A stretch of 64,000 bases of DNA from assembly GCA_963806145.1 (NCBI GenBank), contig CAWDXD010000048.1, positions 62,001 through 126,000 on the forward strand. The letters are read 5' to 3'. The DNA is from DASXKD01 sp963806145. GTDB lineage: Bacteria; Actinomycetota; Actinomycetes; Streptosporangiales; Streptosporangiaceae. The position numbers were made by a program, and so were the translations under genes. The notes under the pieces are model-generated. The model ran no database searches, was not told the origin of the DNA, and saw nothing but the letters and a program-made list of their open reading frames with translations. Every line of letters begins with the position of its first letter. Position 1 is the stretch's first letter. This document shows, piece by piece, positions 35,503-45,185 of this stretch.

Positions 35503-36131
35503 GCGGCTCGGCGGCTGCCGCGGTACCGCAGCGCGGACGGCCGCGCAGCGAAAAAGCGCACAACGCGATCCTGGAAGCGGCGGCAGAACTCCTCCTGGAA
35601 AAAGGCCTGACGGCCGTGAGCATGGACGCGGTCGCCGCCCGCGCCGGGGTCAGCAAGGCCACGATCTACCGGTGGTGGCCCACCAAGGAGACCCTCGCGC
35701 TGGACACGCTGTACCACGAATGGGCCGCCGTTCCCCCGGCCCGCGACACCGGGTCACTGCGCGGGGACCTGCTCAGCCTGCTGCGCCCCTGGGTCCGGCT
35801 CGCCAGCAAGCGGCCTTACGGGCGCGTGATCGCCGCCCTGATCACCGAGGCCCAGACCGACCCGGCGTTCGCCCGCCAATACCGCGCGCGGTTCGTCGAG
35901 CCGCGCCGCGACCAGGCTCGCGCGATCTTCAGCCGGGCGATCGAGCGGGGCGAGATCCCCGCGGACACCAAGATCGAGGTCGCGCTCGACCTCCTCTACG
36001 GCCCCGTCTACCACCGGCTCCTGCACGGCCACGCCCCCCTCAACGACCAGTTCGTCCGCGACGTCATCGACACCGCACTGGACGGCATCGCGCCGTCCAC
36101 GACTGCCAGAACCCCAGCCCCGGCCCGGTGA
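35499..36131 (+). CDS. TetR/AcrR family transcriptional regulator
   Basis: A 210-residue protein starting at ATG 35499, overlapping the preceding stop by four bases. The HTH lies at about 17-63 (EKAHNAILEAAAELLLEKGL, MDAVAARAGVSKATIYRWWP). The C-terminal domain is of the TetR_C_11/16 kind with FARQYRARFVEPRRDQARAIF and a GPVYHRLLHG helix. It probably binds the twin AAACT-N8-AGTTT sites upstream and controls both the VIT remnant and its own operon, though the regulated enzyme genes appear gutted. Confidence 0.93.
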   Translation: MSGSAAAAVPQRGRPRSEKAHNAILEAAAELLLEKGLTAVSMDAVAARAGVSKATIYRWWPTKETLALDTLYHEWAAVPPARDTGSLRGDLLSLLRPWVRLASKRPYGRVIAALITEAQTDPAFARQYRARFVEPRRDQARAIFSRAIERGEIPADTKIEVALDLLYGPVYHRLLHGHAPLNDQFVRDVIDTALDGIAPSTTARTPAPAR

Positions 36132-36342
36132 ACTGCTCCCCAGCAATCCAGCGACAGCAGCAAGACCGAAGGAACACGCCATGGTCAGCGCCCGCCGTCC
36201 CGGGACATGGCGCGCAGGCACGCCGTGAGCGTCACACCGCCGCAACGCCTGCGCGACACGGCCCCCCGGCACAGGCGGCAGCCCGGAGCGAGGCCCGCGG
36301 GCGTCGACGCCGGCCCGCCGGGCGAGGCGGGCAGGATGACGG

Positions 36343-36786
36343 CTAGGTGCGCGGCGAGTTCTTGCTCAGCTCCGCGATCTGGGCGCGGGCGGCGCTGACG
36401 AGTTCCGCGTTGCTGTTCGCATGCCCGCGCAGGCCCCATCCGCCCTCGGGGGCCTCGGTCAGCAGCACCCAGGTCCGATCGGCAAGTGTGGGGTCGCCGG
36501 CGGCTGCGGCGATGATGTCGGTGAGCTGGCGGACGACCGCGAGCTGCTTATCGCGGTCCAGCGCTCCGGCGTTGGTCAGGACCTGAACGCGGACGTAGTT
36601 GCTGTCGCCGTCGACGTTGGCCAGCGAGTCGGCACCGAGGTCATGAACGAACGCCGCGGTGTTCTGGCGGAACATCGGGATGTCCGGGACCTGCTCGATC
36701 GTCATGACGGCGGTTGCGAGATCCACGGCCAGCTGGTGCTTGTCGGTGAACGTGCCGGATACAGCGTAGGCGTCAATCATGGGCAT
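36343..36786 (-). CDS. Tautomerase family protein
   Basis: A 147-residue protein with GGAAGGA before ATG 36786. After removal of Met the N-terminal residue is Pro (MPMIDAYAV), the catalytic base of the 4-oxalocrotonate tautomerase/MIF superfamily. SNYVRVQVLTNAGALDRDKQ and LVSAARAQIAELSK are a strand-helix pair typical of the long, fused type. Substrate unknown. An SDR gene lies 90 bases upstream on the same strand, so the two may be an operon. Confidence 0.85.
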   Translation of the reverse strand: MPMIDAYAVSGTFTDKHQLAVDLATAVMTIEQVPDIPMFRQNTAAFVHDLGADSLANVDGDSNYVRVQVLTNAGALDRDKQLAVVRQLTDIIAAAAGDPTLADRTWVLLTEAPEGGWGLRGHANSNAELVSAARAQIAELSKNSPRT

Positions 36787-36876
36787 GGCAGAGTCCTTCC
36801 GGTCTTGAACAACGCGGGCACACGCCGGTGGGGCGGGTGGTCATCGGTGCACTGATGGGGCTGGCGGCGGCCCGGG

Positions 36877-37611
36877 CTAGACGGCGGTGCGGCCGCCGTC
36901 GGCGGCGAAGACCGCGCCGGTGACGTAGCTGGCCCTGGGGGAGGCGAGGAAGGCGATGACGTCGGCGATCTCGCCGGGCTGGGCGGCGCGGGCGAGCAGG
37001 GTCGTGGCACCGAGAGCCTCGGTGCGGTCGGGCGCGGCCCCGCCGGTCAGGACCGGCCCGGGAGCGATGGCGTTGACGCGGACCCCCGAGGGACTGAACT
37101 CGGCCGCCCAGGAACGGGTCATCGCCACCAGGGCCGCCTTGGTGGCGCCGTAGGCGGCGGAACCGGCCAGGCCAACCTGGCCGGCCATGCTCCCGAGGCT
37201 GATGATGCTGCCGCTCCCCCGGGCGGCCATCTTCGGTGCCAGCGCGGCAACCAGGAAGTACGCCGCCCGGACGTTGGCGGCGAAGAGCCGGTCGAAGGTC
37301 GCCACGTCGAGGTCTGCCGTCGGCCCGAACCAGGAGAACCCGGCATTGTTGACCAGGACGTCGACCAGGCCGGCCTGTTCGGCCAGGTCGTCCAGCTGGG
37401 CGGGGTCGCTGAGGTCGGCGGCCACGAACCGGGCCTTCCCGCCCGCTGCGGTGATCTTGTCGACCACCGCGGAGCCGCGGGTGGCGTCGCGTCCGTGCAC
37501 GACCAGCTCGGCGCCGGCCCGGGCCAGGTGCTCGGCCACCGCCCGCCCGATACCCGAGGTTGCACCGGTGACCAGCGCGCCCAGGCCGTCTAGGTCTCCA
37601 TGCTCGTTCAT
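36877..37611 (-). CDS. Short-chain dehydrogenase/reductase
   Basis: A 244-residue classical SDR. GATSGIG lies at 16-22, NNAG at 88-91, catalytic Ser141 and Tyr154-x-x-x-Lys158 in AAYGATKAAL, and the terminal VTGAVFAADGG. All catalytic residues are present, in contrast to the SDR at 14102. HGRD near 39-42 after strand two suggests NADP preference. AAAGGGACG precedes ATG 37611. Likely co-transcribed with the alpha/beta hydrolase upstream. Confidence 0.93.
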   Translation of the reverse strand: MNEHGDLDGLGALVTGATSGIGRAVAEHLARAGAELVVHGRDATRGSAVVDKITAAGGKARFVAADLSDPAQLDDLAEQAGLVDVLVNNAGFSWFGPTADLDVATFDRLFAANVRAAYFLVAALAPKMAARGSGSIISLGSMAGQVGLAGSAAYGATKAALVAMTRSWAAEFSPSGVRVNAIAPGPVLTGGAAPDRTEALGATTLLARAAQPGEIADVIAFLASPRASYVTGAVFAADGGRTAV

Positions 37612-37657
37612 GCGCCGTCCCTTTGGATTGACGGAATCGTGATGCCGTGAGCCGGCG

Positions 37658-38359
37658 CTAGCCCGTAGCCGGCACGGCTCCGGCAGCCGTCTCGATGAGC
37701 TGCGCCACGTCGCCAGGGTGGGAGACCATCGCCACGTGGCTCGACGGGACCTCGATGGTGGTGGCGCCCATGCGGGCGGCGAACTGGCGCTCGGCGGCGG
37801 GCGGGATCGCCTCGTCGTTGGCGGCGACCAGATACCAGGACGGCAGCATCTTCCAGGCCGGGACGCCCATCACATCGGTAAAGGCGGATCCGGCCAGCGC
37901 CTGCTGCACCGCGTACATGACCCTCGCCTTGACCGGGGCGACGTCAGCGGCGAAGTGGTGGACGAAGTCGTCCTCGGACAGCCAGCCGAAGCCCTGCTTA
38001 TCGGTGACCAGGTGCGCCAGCGCCGGGGTCACCGGTCCCTGCGACAACAGCGCGCCGAGCGATTCGCCCTCGTCCAGCCCGAAGGCCGCGATGTAGACCA
38101 GGCCGGCGACGTTGGGGGCGTCGGTGCCCAGGGCGGTCATGATCTGGCCGCCGTAGGAGTGCCCGGCGACGATCGTGGGGCCGTCCTGGGCGTCCAGTAC
38201 CTGGCGCAGCCGGGCGACGTCATCGGCCAGCGCGGTCATCGGGAACTGCGGTGCGGTGACGTGGTAGCCGCTGGCTTGGAGACGCTCGATGACGGCGCTC
38301 CAGGAGGAGCCGTCGGCCCAGGCGCCGTGGACGAGAACGATGTTCGGCCGGACGTTCAT
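37658..38359 (-). CDS. Alpha/beta hydrolase
   Basis: A 233-residue enzyme from ATG 38359 with GGAAGGGA upstream; longer in-frame starts have none. HGAW (11-14) forms the oxyanion hole, GHSYGG (66-71) holds nucleophile Ser68, and the C-terminal EVPSSHVAMVSHPGDVA supplies the histidine. Sequence style matches the RsbQ/EstC-like salicylate-esterase group. No signal peptide. It precedes the SDR and tautomerase genes on the same strand, and is divergent from the LAL regulator at 38531, which could control it. Confidence 0.93.
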   Translation of the reverse strand: MNVRPNIVLVHGAWADGSSWSAVIERLQASGYHVTAPQFPMTALADDVARLRQVLDAQDGPTIVAGHSYGGQIMTALGTDAPNVAGLVYIAAFGLDEGESLGALLSQGPVTPALAHLVTDKQGFGWLSEDDFVHHFAADVAPVKARVMYAVQQALAGSAFTDVMGVPAWKMLPSWYLVAANDEAIPPAAERQFAARMGATTIEVPSSHVAMVSHPGDVAQLIETAAGAVPATG

Positions 38360-38530
38360 CTCGGTAGTCCCTTCCTGGTCATCTCTTATGGCCATCTTGC
38401 GGAGCGAAGCTTGCGACCCGGTATCCGAAACATGACTGCACCCGGTACGTGCTGCCGGCATGCTCAGGCGACGATCGCTGTTTAGCCTGGAGGCGGCGTT
38501 GATGAAGGCGCTGGCCGAGAGGACAGGCAC

Positions 38531-41343
38531 ATGCCAGGCCATGGTGAACTCCCGTCACTGCAGCCCGCAGGCATCGTTGGCCGGGAAGCCGCGCTTGCCA
38601 CGCTGCGCGGCCTGGTGGATCCGGTCCCGCGGGCAAGCCAGGCGCTGCTCGTCACCGGCGAGGCAGGCATGGGCAAGACCGCGCTCCTGGCGGACGCAGC
38701 CGAACGGGCACGGTCGGCGGGCATGCGGGTACTGGCGGTCACCGGCCGGGAATCGGAGTCGAAACTCGCGTTCGCCGGGCTGCATCAGCTACTGCGGCCG
38801 GTGCTGTCCAGCGCCGCCGGCCTTCCCGCCCGGCAGGCACAGGCCCTGCTGGGGGCTCTCGGCCTCGCTACGGACCCCGTGGCACCCGACCCGCTCCTGA
38901 CCGGGGTCGCCGTGCTCACCCTGCTTTCTGATCTTTCTGAACGTTCCCCGGTCCTCGTGGTCGCCGACGACGCCCACTGGCTCGACCGAAGCTCGCTGGA
39001 CGCCCTGGCCTTCGCCGGAAGCCGTCTCGACGCCGAGCGGGTCGTGCTGCTTCTGGGCGCCCGGGGGCAGGCCCCGCCCTCCGGCTTTGACCGGGGATTC
39101 CCGGAGCTGCACCTTGAGCCGCTATCGGCGGCAGACGCCGGCCGCCTGCTGGACGAGCAGCCTCGCCCGCCTCGCGGGCGGGCCAGGGCGCAGGTGCTCG
39201 CCCAGGCCGGGGGTAATCCCATGGCGCTGATCGAGCTGGCGAAGGTGATCGCCGCCGATCCCGCCGCCAGCCGGCGGTGGGCGGCCGAGCCGTTGCCGCT
39301 GAGTGACCGGCTGAGCGCCGTCATTACCGCCAGGTTCGCCGCCCTGCCCGAGCGGGCGCAAGCGGCACTGCTGCTGGCCGCGGTGGCCGACGGCCCGGAC
39401 CTGGGCGCGGCAGCCAGCCACGGCCCGGTTCCAGACGCGCGGGACCTCGCACCGGCCGAGCAGCTGGGCCTGGTCAAGATCGACAGGACCGGCCTGGAGT
39501 TCTCCCATCCCCTCGTCCGCTCTGCCATCTACCACTCCGCGCCCTTCGCGCAACGCGCCGCGGCGCACCGCCAGCTCGCCGGGGCCCTGCACGACCAGCC
39601 GGACCGGCGAGCCTGGCACCTGGCCGCCGCGGCCCTGCAACCTGACGAACACGTGGCTGCCCTGCTGGAGACCACCGCTGCCCAGGCGCAACAGCGCGGC
39701 GGTGCGGCGGCCGCCGCGCTGGCGATGGAACGCGCGGCCGAACTCAGCCCCGATCCCGCGCAGACCAGGCACGGCGGCTGGTAGCCGCCGCTTCGATCGC
39801 CGTTCCCACCGGCCAAGCGGACTGGGTGCAGGATCTCGCCACCCGCGCCCTGGCGGTCACGGCGGACCCGGCACTGCGGATGACGGCCCGCCGCGACGCC
39901 GGGTGGGCGCTGGCCTGGTCGGGCCAGCGCACCGCCGCGCTGTCCGCGCTCATCTCCGTCGCCGAAGAGGCAGCGCGTGACCTGCCGGCCCTCGCCTGGG
40001 ACGCCCTGGGGGACGCGGCCACCGTCGCCTACCAGTCCGGCGCGCCCGCCAGCCGCGAGGCCGTGAGCCGCACCCTCGACCTCCTGGAACACCAAGGCCG
40101 GCCGCCACCGGGCCGGGGCCTGGGCGTTGACGTCAGCGCGCTGAAACTCTGGATACGCGCCAGCACCGACCCGATCGGCAGCAGAAACCAGCTCCTCCCG
40201 GTCCTGCGCAAGATCGCCGGCTCGCCCCTCGAAGAGCCGTCCTTGTGGGGCACAGCTTCCGCCGCGTTTCTCCTGGACGAATCCGACCTGGCGGTCGGCT
40301 TGCTGCAAGACGGCCTGCACCGGCTCCGGGCTCCCGGCGTGCGAGGCACCAGCGGCGGAGCCCTGACCGCTCTCGGGTGGGCGTACATCGACACCGGGCG
40401 CTGGGACGAGGCGCTGGAATCCGCCGCCGAAGCCGCCGACATGGCTGAGGCGAGCCATATGGACATCGTTGCCGCGTCCGCTGACGTGATCACCGCCACC
40501 GTCCTCGCCCTGCGCGCCGACTCCGGCGCGGCACGCTGGCATGCGGCCAGGGCGCTCGCCACCGTCGACCCGGCGGAATGCGGGCTGGTGGCCGCCCGGG
40601 CCCGGCGTGCCCGCGGCGTCGCGGCTCTCGCCGACGGCAGCTACCTCCTCGCGTTCACCCAGCTCCGCGGGCTGTTCACCGAGGACGGCACGCCGCTGCA
40701 CAACTACGCCTCCTACCTGGGCGTGGCGGATCTCGCCGCCGCCGCGGACCGCGCCGACCGGCGCATAGAAGGACGCGACGTCATCGAGCACGCACTCAGC
40801 CACCTCCACGGCATGGCCTCTGCCCGGCTCGAGCAGCTCATCGCCCGCGCGCGCGGCATCCTCGCCGACCCGGACATGGCCGAAGCCCACTTCGGCACGG
40901 CGCTCGCCGACCCCGCCGGGGACCAGTGGCCGTTCGAGCGGGCACAGCTTCGGCTCGACTACGCCGAATGGCTGCGGCGGCGGCGCCGGATCAACGACGC
41001 CAAACCCGTGCTGACCGAGGCCCTGGGAACCTTCCGGCGACTGGGCGCCCAGTCATGGGCGCAGCGCGCCGAGGCAGAGCTGAGAGCATGCGGGGTGGCG
41101 GTCACCGGCGCGCCCGGCGAGCGCGACGCCCTCTGGGAGCTGACCCCCCAGCAGCGCCAGATCGTCCGCCTGGCCAGCCACGGCCTGACCAACCGCCAGA
41201 TCGGCGACCAGCTCTTCCTCTCCCCGCGCACGGTCAGCTCGCACCTGTACCGGTCCTATCCCAAGCTTGGGGTAGCCGGGCGCCACCAGCTGCGCGACGT
41301 GATCGCCCGTGCCAGCACCCCAGCCCCAGCGCACCCGTCCTGA
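38531..41343 (+). pseudogene. LuxR-family LAL regulator (ATPase plus C-terminal HTH), split by a one-base deletion
   Basis: Together the two frames encode about 937 residues. Frame one (38531-39784) has Walker A GEAGMGKT at 43-50 and Walker B LVVADDAHWLD, then a helical domain, ending prematurely at a TAG right after DPAQTR. Frame two resumes with ARRLVAAASIAVPTGQ and runs through TPR-like helices to a complete LuxR HTH (LTPQQRQIVRLASHGLTNRQ, FLSPRTVSSHLYR) ending at 41343. Inserting one G after CAGACCAGG (39769) restores QTRARRLVAAA. Both halves look well conserved, so the lesion is recent or a sequencing error. GAGAGGA precedes ATG 38531. Confidence 0.85.
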
Positions 41344-41404
41344 GGATGTGGCGGTAGATTGCGGAGCTCACGCTGGACCCGGGGAGGGACGAAAGGAGAT
41401 CTCC

Positions 41405-42259
41405 ATGAACAGCCCGGTCACCGCGGCGAATGCGGGAACCATCGATGTGGGTGGCGACCTGACCGTCAACCGGCTTGGTTTCGGCGCGATGCGGATCACG
41501 GGGCCAGGCATCTGGGGAAGCCCGGCAGACCTGGATATGGCCAAGGCGGCCCTGCGGCGTGCCGTGGAGCTTGATGTCACGTTTATCGATACCGCGGACT
41601 CCTATGGCCCGGACGTCAGCGAGAGCCTGATCGCCGAGGCCTTGTTTCCCTACCCGGATGACCTTGTCATCGCCACGAAGGGGGGGCTGGCCCGGCCAGG
41701 CCCGGGCCGGTGGGAGCCCGACGGGCGGCCGGAGCATCTCCGGCAGGCCTGCGAAGGCAGCCTGCGGCGGCTCCGGCTCGATCAGATCCCGCTGTACCAG
41801 TTCCACCGGCCTGATCCGAAGGTTCCTCTCGCGGAGTCCATTGGCGCTCTGGCCGAGCTGAAGGGCGAAGGAAAGATCCGCCATATCGGCGTCTCCAACT
41901 TCTCCGAAGCGCAGCTTCGGGCCGCCGAGCGGGTCACGCCGGTGGTGTCCGTGCAGAACCGGTACAACGCGGCTGACCGGTCCTCGGAATCCATGGTCGA
42001 CCTGTGCGAGCAGGAGCGGCTGGCATTCCTGCCGTGGGCGCCGATCCAGGAGGCCGACAAGAATCCTGCCGTCACCGAGGCCGCACGGCGGCACGGCGCC
42101 ACATCGAACCAGGTCGTATTGGCCTGGCTGTTGGCGCGGTCACCGCAGATGCTGCCAATCCCCGGTTCAGGCGACCCCGAGCACGTGGCGCAGAACATCG
42201 CGGCCGCCGGCATCACGCTGAGCCCGGACGAGATCACCGCCATCGGGAAGTCCCTCTGA
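41405..42259 (+). CDS. Aldo-keto reductase
   Basis: A 284-residue TIM-barrel oxidoreductase with AAAGGAG eight bases before ATG 41405. The tetrad is Asp62, Tyr67 (DTADSYG), Lys92 (IATKGG) and His134 (YQFHRPD). The C-terminal PIPGSGDPEHVAQN binds NADPH phosphate. It reduces aldehydes or ketones with NADPH; the variant with HRPDPKVPLAE belongs to the bacterial AKR group often seen with regulators. It lies 61 bases downstream of the LAL regulator on the same strand. Confidence 0.94.
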   Translation: MNSPVTAANAGTIDVGGDLTVNRLGFGAMRITGPGIWGSPADLDMAKAALRRAVELDVTFIDTADSYGPDVSESLIAEALFPYPDDLVIATKGGLARPGPGRWEPDGRPEHLRQACEGSLRRLRLDQIPLYQFHRPDPKVPLAESIGALAELKGEGKIRHIGVSNFSEAQLRAAERVTPVVSVQNRYNAADRSSESMVDLCEQERLAFLPWAPIQEADKNPAVTEAARRHGATSNQVVLAWLLARSPQMLPIPGSGDPEHVAQNIAAAGITLSPDEITAIGKSL

Positions 42260-42286
42260 CCAGGTCCGCCCCCGAGCGAAAGCCGC

Positions 42287-42346
42287 ATGCGGACCACCCA
42301 GGCCGAGACGATCAACGCAGACCTCCTGGCGTTCCTGCAATCCTGA
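42287..42346 (+). pseudogene. C-terminal remnant of an alpha/beta hydrolase
   Basis: A 19-codon piece reads RTTQAETINADLLAFLQS before TGA. NADLLAFLxS is the characteristic last helix of chloroperoxidase-type alpha/beta hydrolases. Nothing upstream encodes the rest, and no ribosome binding site fits the ATG at 42287. It is a short tail left after deletion of the gene body. Confidence 0.5.
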
Positions 42347-42377
42347 CCGTCTCGGCGGCTGGGCGCCGGTGGCGTCC

Positions 42378-43799
42378 TCAGGGCATTGGCCTGACCCGGT
42401 AGAAAGCCACGCCGTGGGCCGGCACGCTCGCACTGATCATGCTTCCGCTCTCGGCTACCTTGTGCGTCCACAGGTTCGCCAGCAGGTAGTGTCCGCCTCC
42501 GGGCAAGCCGATGGCGGACGCTGTGGTGGAGAGCATCGCTGGCCGGCTGGTCGTGTTGAAGAGTCCTACCACGACGTCGCCGTTCCGCTCGGTCTTAGCG
42601 ACCACCTTCTCGGTGCTGCTGTTGACGATCATCGATGCGTCGATCCCGTCCTGCTCGACGGAAAGCACCGCCCGGTTCTTCAGCAATCTCAAGTCGGCGC
42701 GGCAAAGATGGGTCAGGTCGGTGCCGATGATCTGCGGCGACGAGGCCAGCGACCACAGGCTCAGCACGGTCTGCCGCTCGGGAATGGTCAGCCCGTCGCC
42801 ATCCGGGTAGGAGACTGAGCCGAACCGGCCGGAGGAGCCGACAGCGTTGTTGCAGTTGCCAACCTCGACCGAGTCAAAGTCGTTATATCCGTTGAACACC
42901 CGACCGCCGTAGGCGGGTTCCCACAGGGCGAGGGTGGTGAACCTCTTCTTTACGTTGGCGTAGTTGGTCAGCCCCTTGCCCCCGTAGTTCTCGATATCTG
43001 ACGTGTATTCCCACTGGGTGGCGTACTTGTCCAGCGTCGGGCCGAGCGCGATGGTGTAACTGCCCTCCGTAACGTCCAGCTGCATCGGGCGGCCCAACTG
43101 CCGGATGGCGCTGGACCAGGCTGCGATGTCGGCCGCATTGCCGTCCGTGATGCCGTCGAGCTTGATGTAGTCCACTCCCCACCGGGCAAACTCATCGACG
43201 ATGGAGTTGACGTATGCCTGGGCGCCGGGCCTGGCGTAATCGATGCCCGTCATGCCACCGCAGTTGTAGTTGTTCTGCCTGGCCTTGGTGGCGATGTCAG
43301 CCGCGGTGTAACGAGTACCCAGGATCGGGGTGTTCTTGGCCACGGCCTGATCCGAGATCCCGGGCGTCACGTAGATGCCGAACTTCAGCCCAAGGCTGTG
43401 CACGTAGTCGGCGACAACTGCGATGCCGTTCTCTCCGCCGGGGCCCCGCGGGAACTTGTCGGTGCGAACCACCCACCTGCCATAGTGATCTACGTCCGGG
43501 CCCTGCCGCCCTGGGCACAGGTACCAGAAGTCGTCTTGGTTGATGTACCGGTACCCGAGACGCTCCAGGCCACTTTGCTTCATCGCTCGGGCCGCCGCCT
43601 CGTCGATGGCGGCATCCGACGTCTGCCTGAAGAAGCTCCAGGTGCTCCATCCCAGCACCGGCTTGAGATCGGTGCCCGGAGGGGGGTTCGCCTCCGCCTG
43701 GGCGGCTGGCGCGCCCGACAGGACGGCACCCACAGCGGGGGCGGCAACCATCGGCATGGCAATCAGCACAGCCGTCAGGCCACGGGTCAGTCTGCTCAT
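42378..43799 (-). CDS. Secreted alpha-galactosidase, glycoside hydrolase family 27
   Basis: A 473-residue protein from ATG 43799 (GAGGAG upstream). A Sec signal peptide ends in GAPAAQA, cleavage after residue 35. The catalytic barrel includes LGWSTWSFF (49-57), YINQDDFW (85-92), the nucleophile Asp215 in YIKLDG and the acid/base Asp268 in YTSDIEN; NNYNCGGMTGIDYA contains a disulfide candidate. The C-terminal beta domain begins near 385. It releases galactose from alpha-galactosides outside the cell. The neighbouring DeoR regulator and ABC importer fit uptake of the products. Confidence 0.93.
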   Translation of the reverse strand: MSRLTRGLTAVLIAMPMVAAPAVGAVLSGAPAAQAEANPPPGTDLKPVLGWSTWSFFRQTSDAAIDEAAARAMKQSGLERLGYRYINQDDFWYLCPGRQGPDVDHYGRWVVRTDKFPRGPGGENGIAVVADYVHSLGLKFGIYVTPGISDQAVAKNTPILGTRYTAADIATKARQNNYNCGGMTGIDYARPGAQAYVNSIVDEFARWGVDYIKLDGITDGNAADIAAWSSAIRQLGRPMQLDVTEGSYTIALGPTLDKYATQWEYTSDIENYGGKGLTNYANVKKRFTTLALWEPAYGGRVFNGYNDFDSVEVGNCNNAVGSSGRFGSVSYPDGDGLTIPERQTVLSLWSLASSPQIIGTDLTHLCRADLRLLKNRAVLSVEQDGIDASMIVNSSTEKVVAKTERNGDVVVGLFNTTSRPAMLSTTASAIGLPGGGHYLLANLWTHKVAESGSMISASVPAHGVAFYRVRPMP

Positions 43800-44062
43800 G
43801 AGTTCTCCTCGATGCGATTCGCTCACTGGGGCCTCGCGGTGGCACCTCCCGCACCTGCCCGCAGCAACCGGGGATGGCGGGCGAGCGAGATGCGCGGACT
43901 GCGCGACGTGACCGGCGGAGAGTCACCAATATCGCGTGACTTAGCAACTTCATGATCGACTACGTCTATAATCGAGCATCTTAGAGCAGATTCAGTCACT
44001 CGCCAAGAGTGGAAATGCACATATGCCGATGGCGCCCATCGCGGCACGGGCGGGCGCGATCA
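43800..44062 (-). promoter_or_regulatory. Alpha-galactosidase upstream region
   Basis: This 263-base gap precedes the GH27 gene and follows the DeoR stop. The segment 43940-43990 is relatively A/T-rich (CGTCTATAATCGAGCATC on the plus strand) and on the minus strand GATTATAGACG could hold a -10 element. No coding sequence was found. Confidence 0.35.
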
Positions 44063-44821
44063 CTACACCAGCGTGACCTTGACGCCCGACTCGGTCAGCG
44101 CACGCACCGCATCGGCGTCCGCCGCCATATCGGTGATGAGCTCGCTCACCGCTGTCACCTCGCAGATCCGGGCGAACGCGACTTTTCCGATCTTGGAGCT
44201 GTCCGCGACCACCACGACGCGCCTGGAGCACTTGACCATGACAGCGTTCGTGTGCGCTTCCACCTCCTGGTGAGTGGTGCAGCCCGCCTGTGCGTCGATG
44301 CCGTCGACGCCGATGAAGGCGATGTTGAGGTTGAGCCCGGTGAGGCTCGCCTCGGCGATCGGCCCCGACAGTTCGTAGGACTGACTGCGGGCCACGCCGC
44401 CGGTGGAGATCAGCTTGAGGCGGGGCCGGACCGCCAGCTCAGAGGCGATGTTGAGGGCATTCGTGACGATGGTGAGTTTCTGCTGGTCAGCGATGGCCCG
44501 GGCGACCTCGGTGGCAGTTGTCCCGCCGGTCAGGCCGACCGCCATCCCCTCCGACACGTACGCCGCGGCCTGCCGGGCGATGCGCCGCTTCTCGTCGGCG
44601 TACCGGACGCCCTTGTACCGCAGCGGCAGCTCATAGGAGACGGCGTGCGCGATGGCACCGCCATGCGTTCGTGCCAGCAGTCGCTGATTCTCCAGGATCA
44701 CCAGGTCCCGGCGGATGGTGGCGGGGGAAGCGTCCAGGTCATCGGCGAGGTCGCCCACCGCGACTGAACCGCCATCGGCGAGCCGTTCCAGGATCGCGCT
44801 CAACCGCGCCGCTCTGTGCAT
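44063..44821 (-). CDS. DeoR/GlpR family transcriptional regulator
   Basis: A 252-residue protein. The N-terminal winged HTH (residues 5-57) has VAVGDLADDLDASPATIRRD. The C-terminal sugar-phosphate-binding DeoR domain includes GLTGGTTATEVARAI, LTIVTNALNIASEL, GVDGIDAQAGCTTHQEVEAH and VVVVADSSKIG. It typically represses a sugar operon until a phosphorylated intermediate accumulates. It is divergent from the ABC importer with 364 bases between, and near the galactosidase, so it probably regulates both. Confidence 0.94.
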   Translation of the reverse strand: MHRAARLSAILERLADGGSVAVGDLADDLDASPATIRRDLVILENQRLLARTHGGAIAHAVSYELPLRYKGVRYADEKRRIARQAAAYVSEGMAVGLTGGTTATEVARAIADQQKLTIVTNALNIASELAVRPRLKLISTGGVARSQSYELSGPIAEASLTGLNLNIAFIGVDGIDAQAGCTTHQEVEAHTNAVMVKCSRRVVVVADSSKIGKVAFARICEVTAVSELITDMAADADAVRALTESGVKVTLV

Positions 44822-45185
44822 AGCAAGAAAGCATATCGGCGCTGGTTGGCCGCTTGCCTACGAGCGGCGGCCGCGCGACATGCCGGATGCGGATGGTCGC
44901 TTGTGCACGATTGACCAGGCAGAGCGCATATTCAGGCTAGACACCCTGACGGAATCCACTCTAGATTGACGGAATATGAGCGTAACCGGTCGTGACCGCA
45001 CAATCAGGTCCGGCCATGCCGCGCGCCGGTCACGGCCCGTCGCGCACCGTCTTGCGAATGCCACGCCCGGCTGTGCCGGCCGGGTAACCCCGCGGTGCAT
45101 CCTCATACCGCTCCCAGCGCCTGCGGCCGGTAGCGCACTCGGCGATCCCGCGCTGACAGAACGCTTCACCTGAAAGAGGAGACCG
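44822..45185. promoter_or_regulatory. Divergent control region of DeoR and the sugar importer
   Basis: No gene was found in these 364 bases. Two perfect direct repeats TGACGGAAT (44947-44955 and 44967-44975) are 20 bases apart, two helical turns, flanking an A/T-rich CTCTAGAT. GCGCATATTC (44924-44933) forms an imperfect inverted match with GAATATGAGCG (44972-44982). These are good candidates for DeoR binding. A GAAAGAGGAG lies just before the importer start. Confidence 0.55.

Noticed and set aside
36181..36228. 15-codon frame with a good GAAGGAAC start signal after the TetR gene
   Set aside because: Possibly the N-terminus of a lost transporter, but too short to assign and no matching C-terminus could be identified in frame.
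44924..44982. GCGCATATTC / GAATATGAGCG as a second DeoR operator pair
   Set aside because: The match is imperfect and overlaps the stronger TGACGGAAT direct repeats; kept only as part of the control region description.
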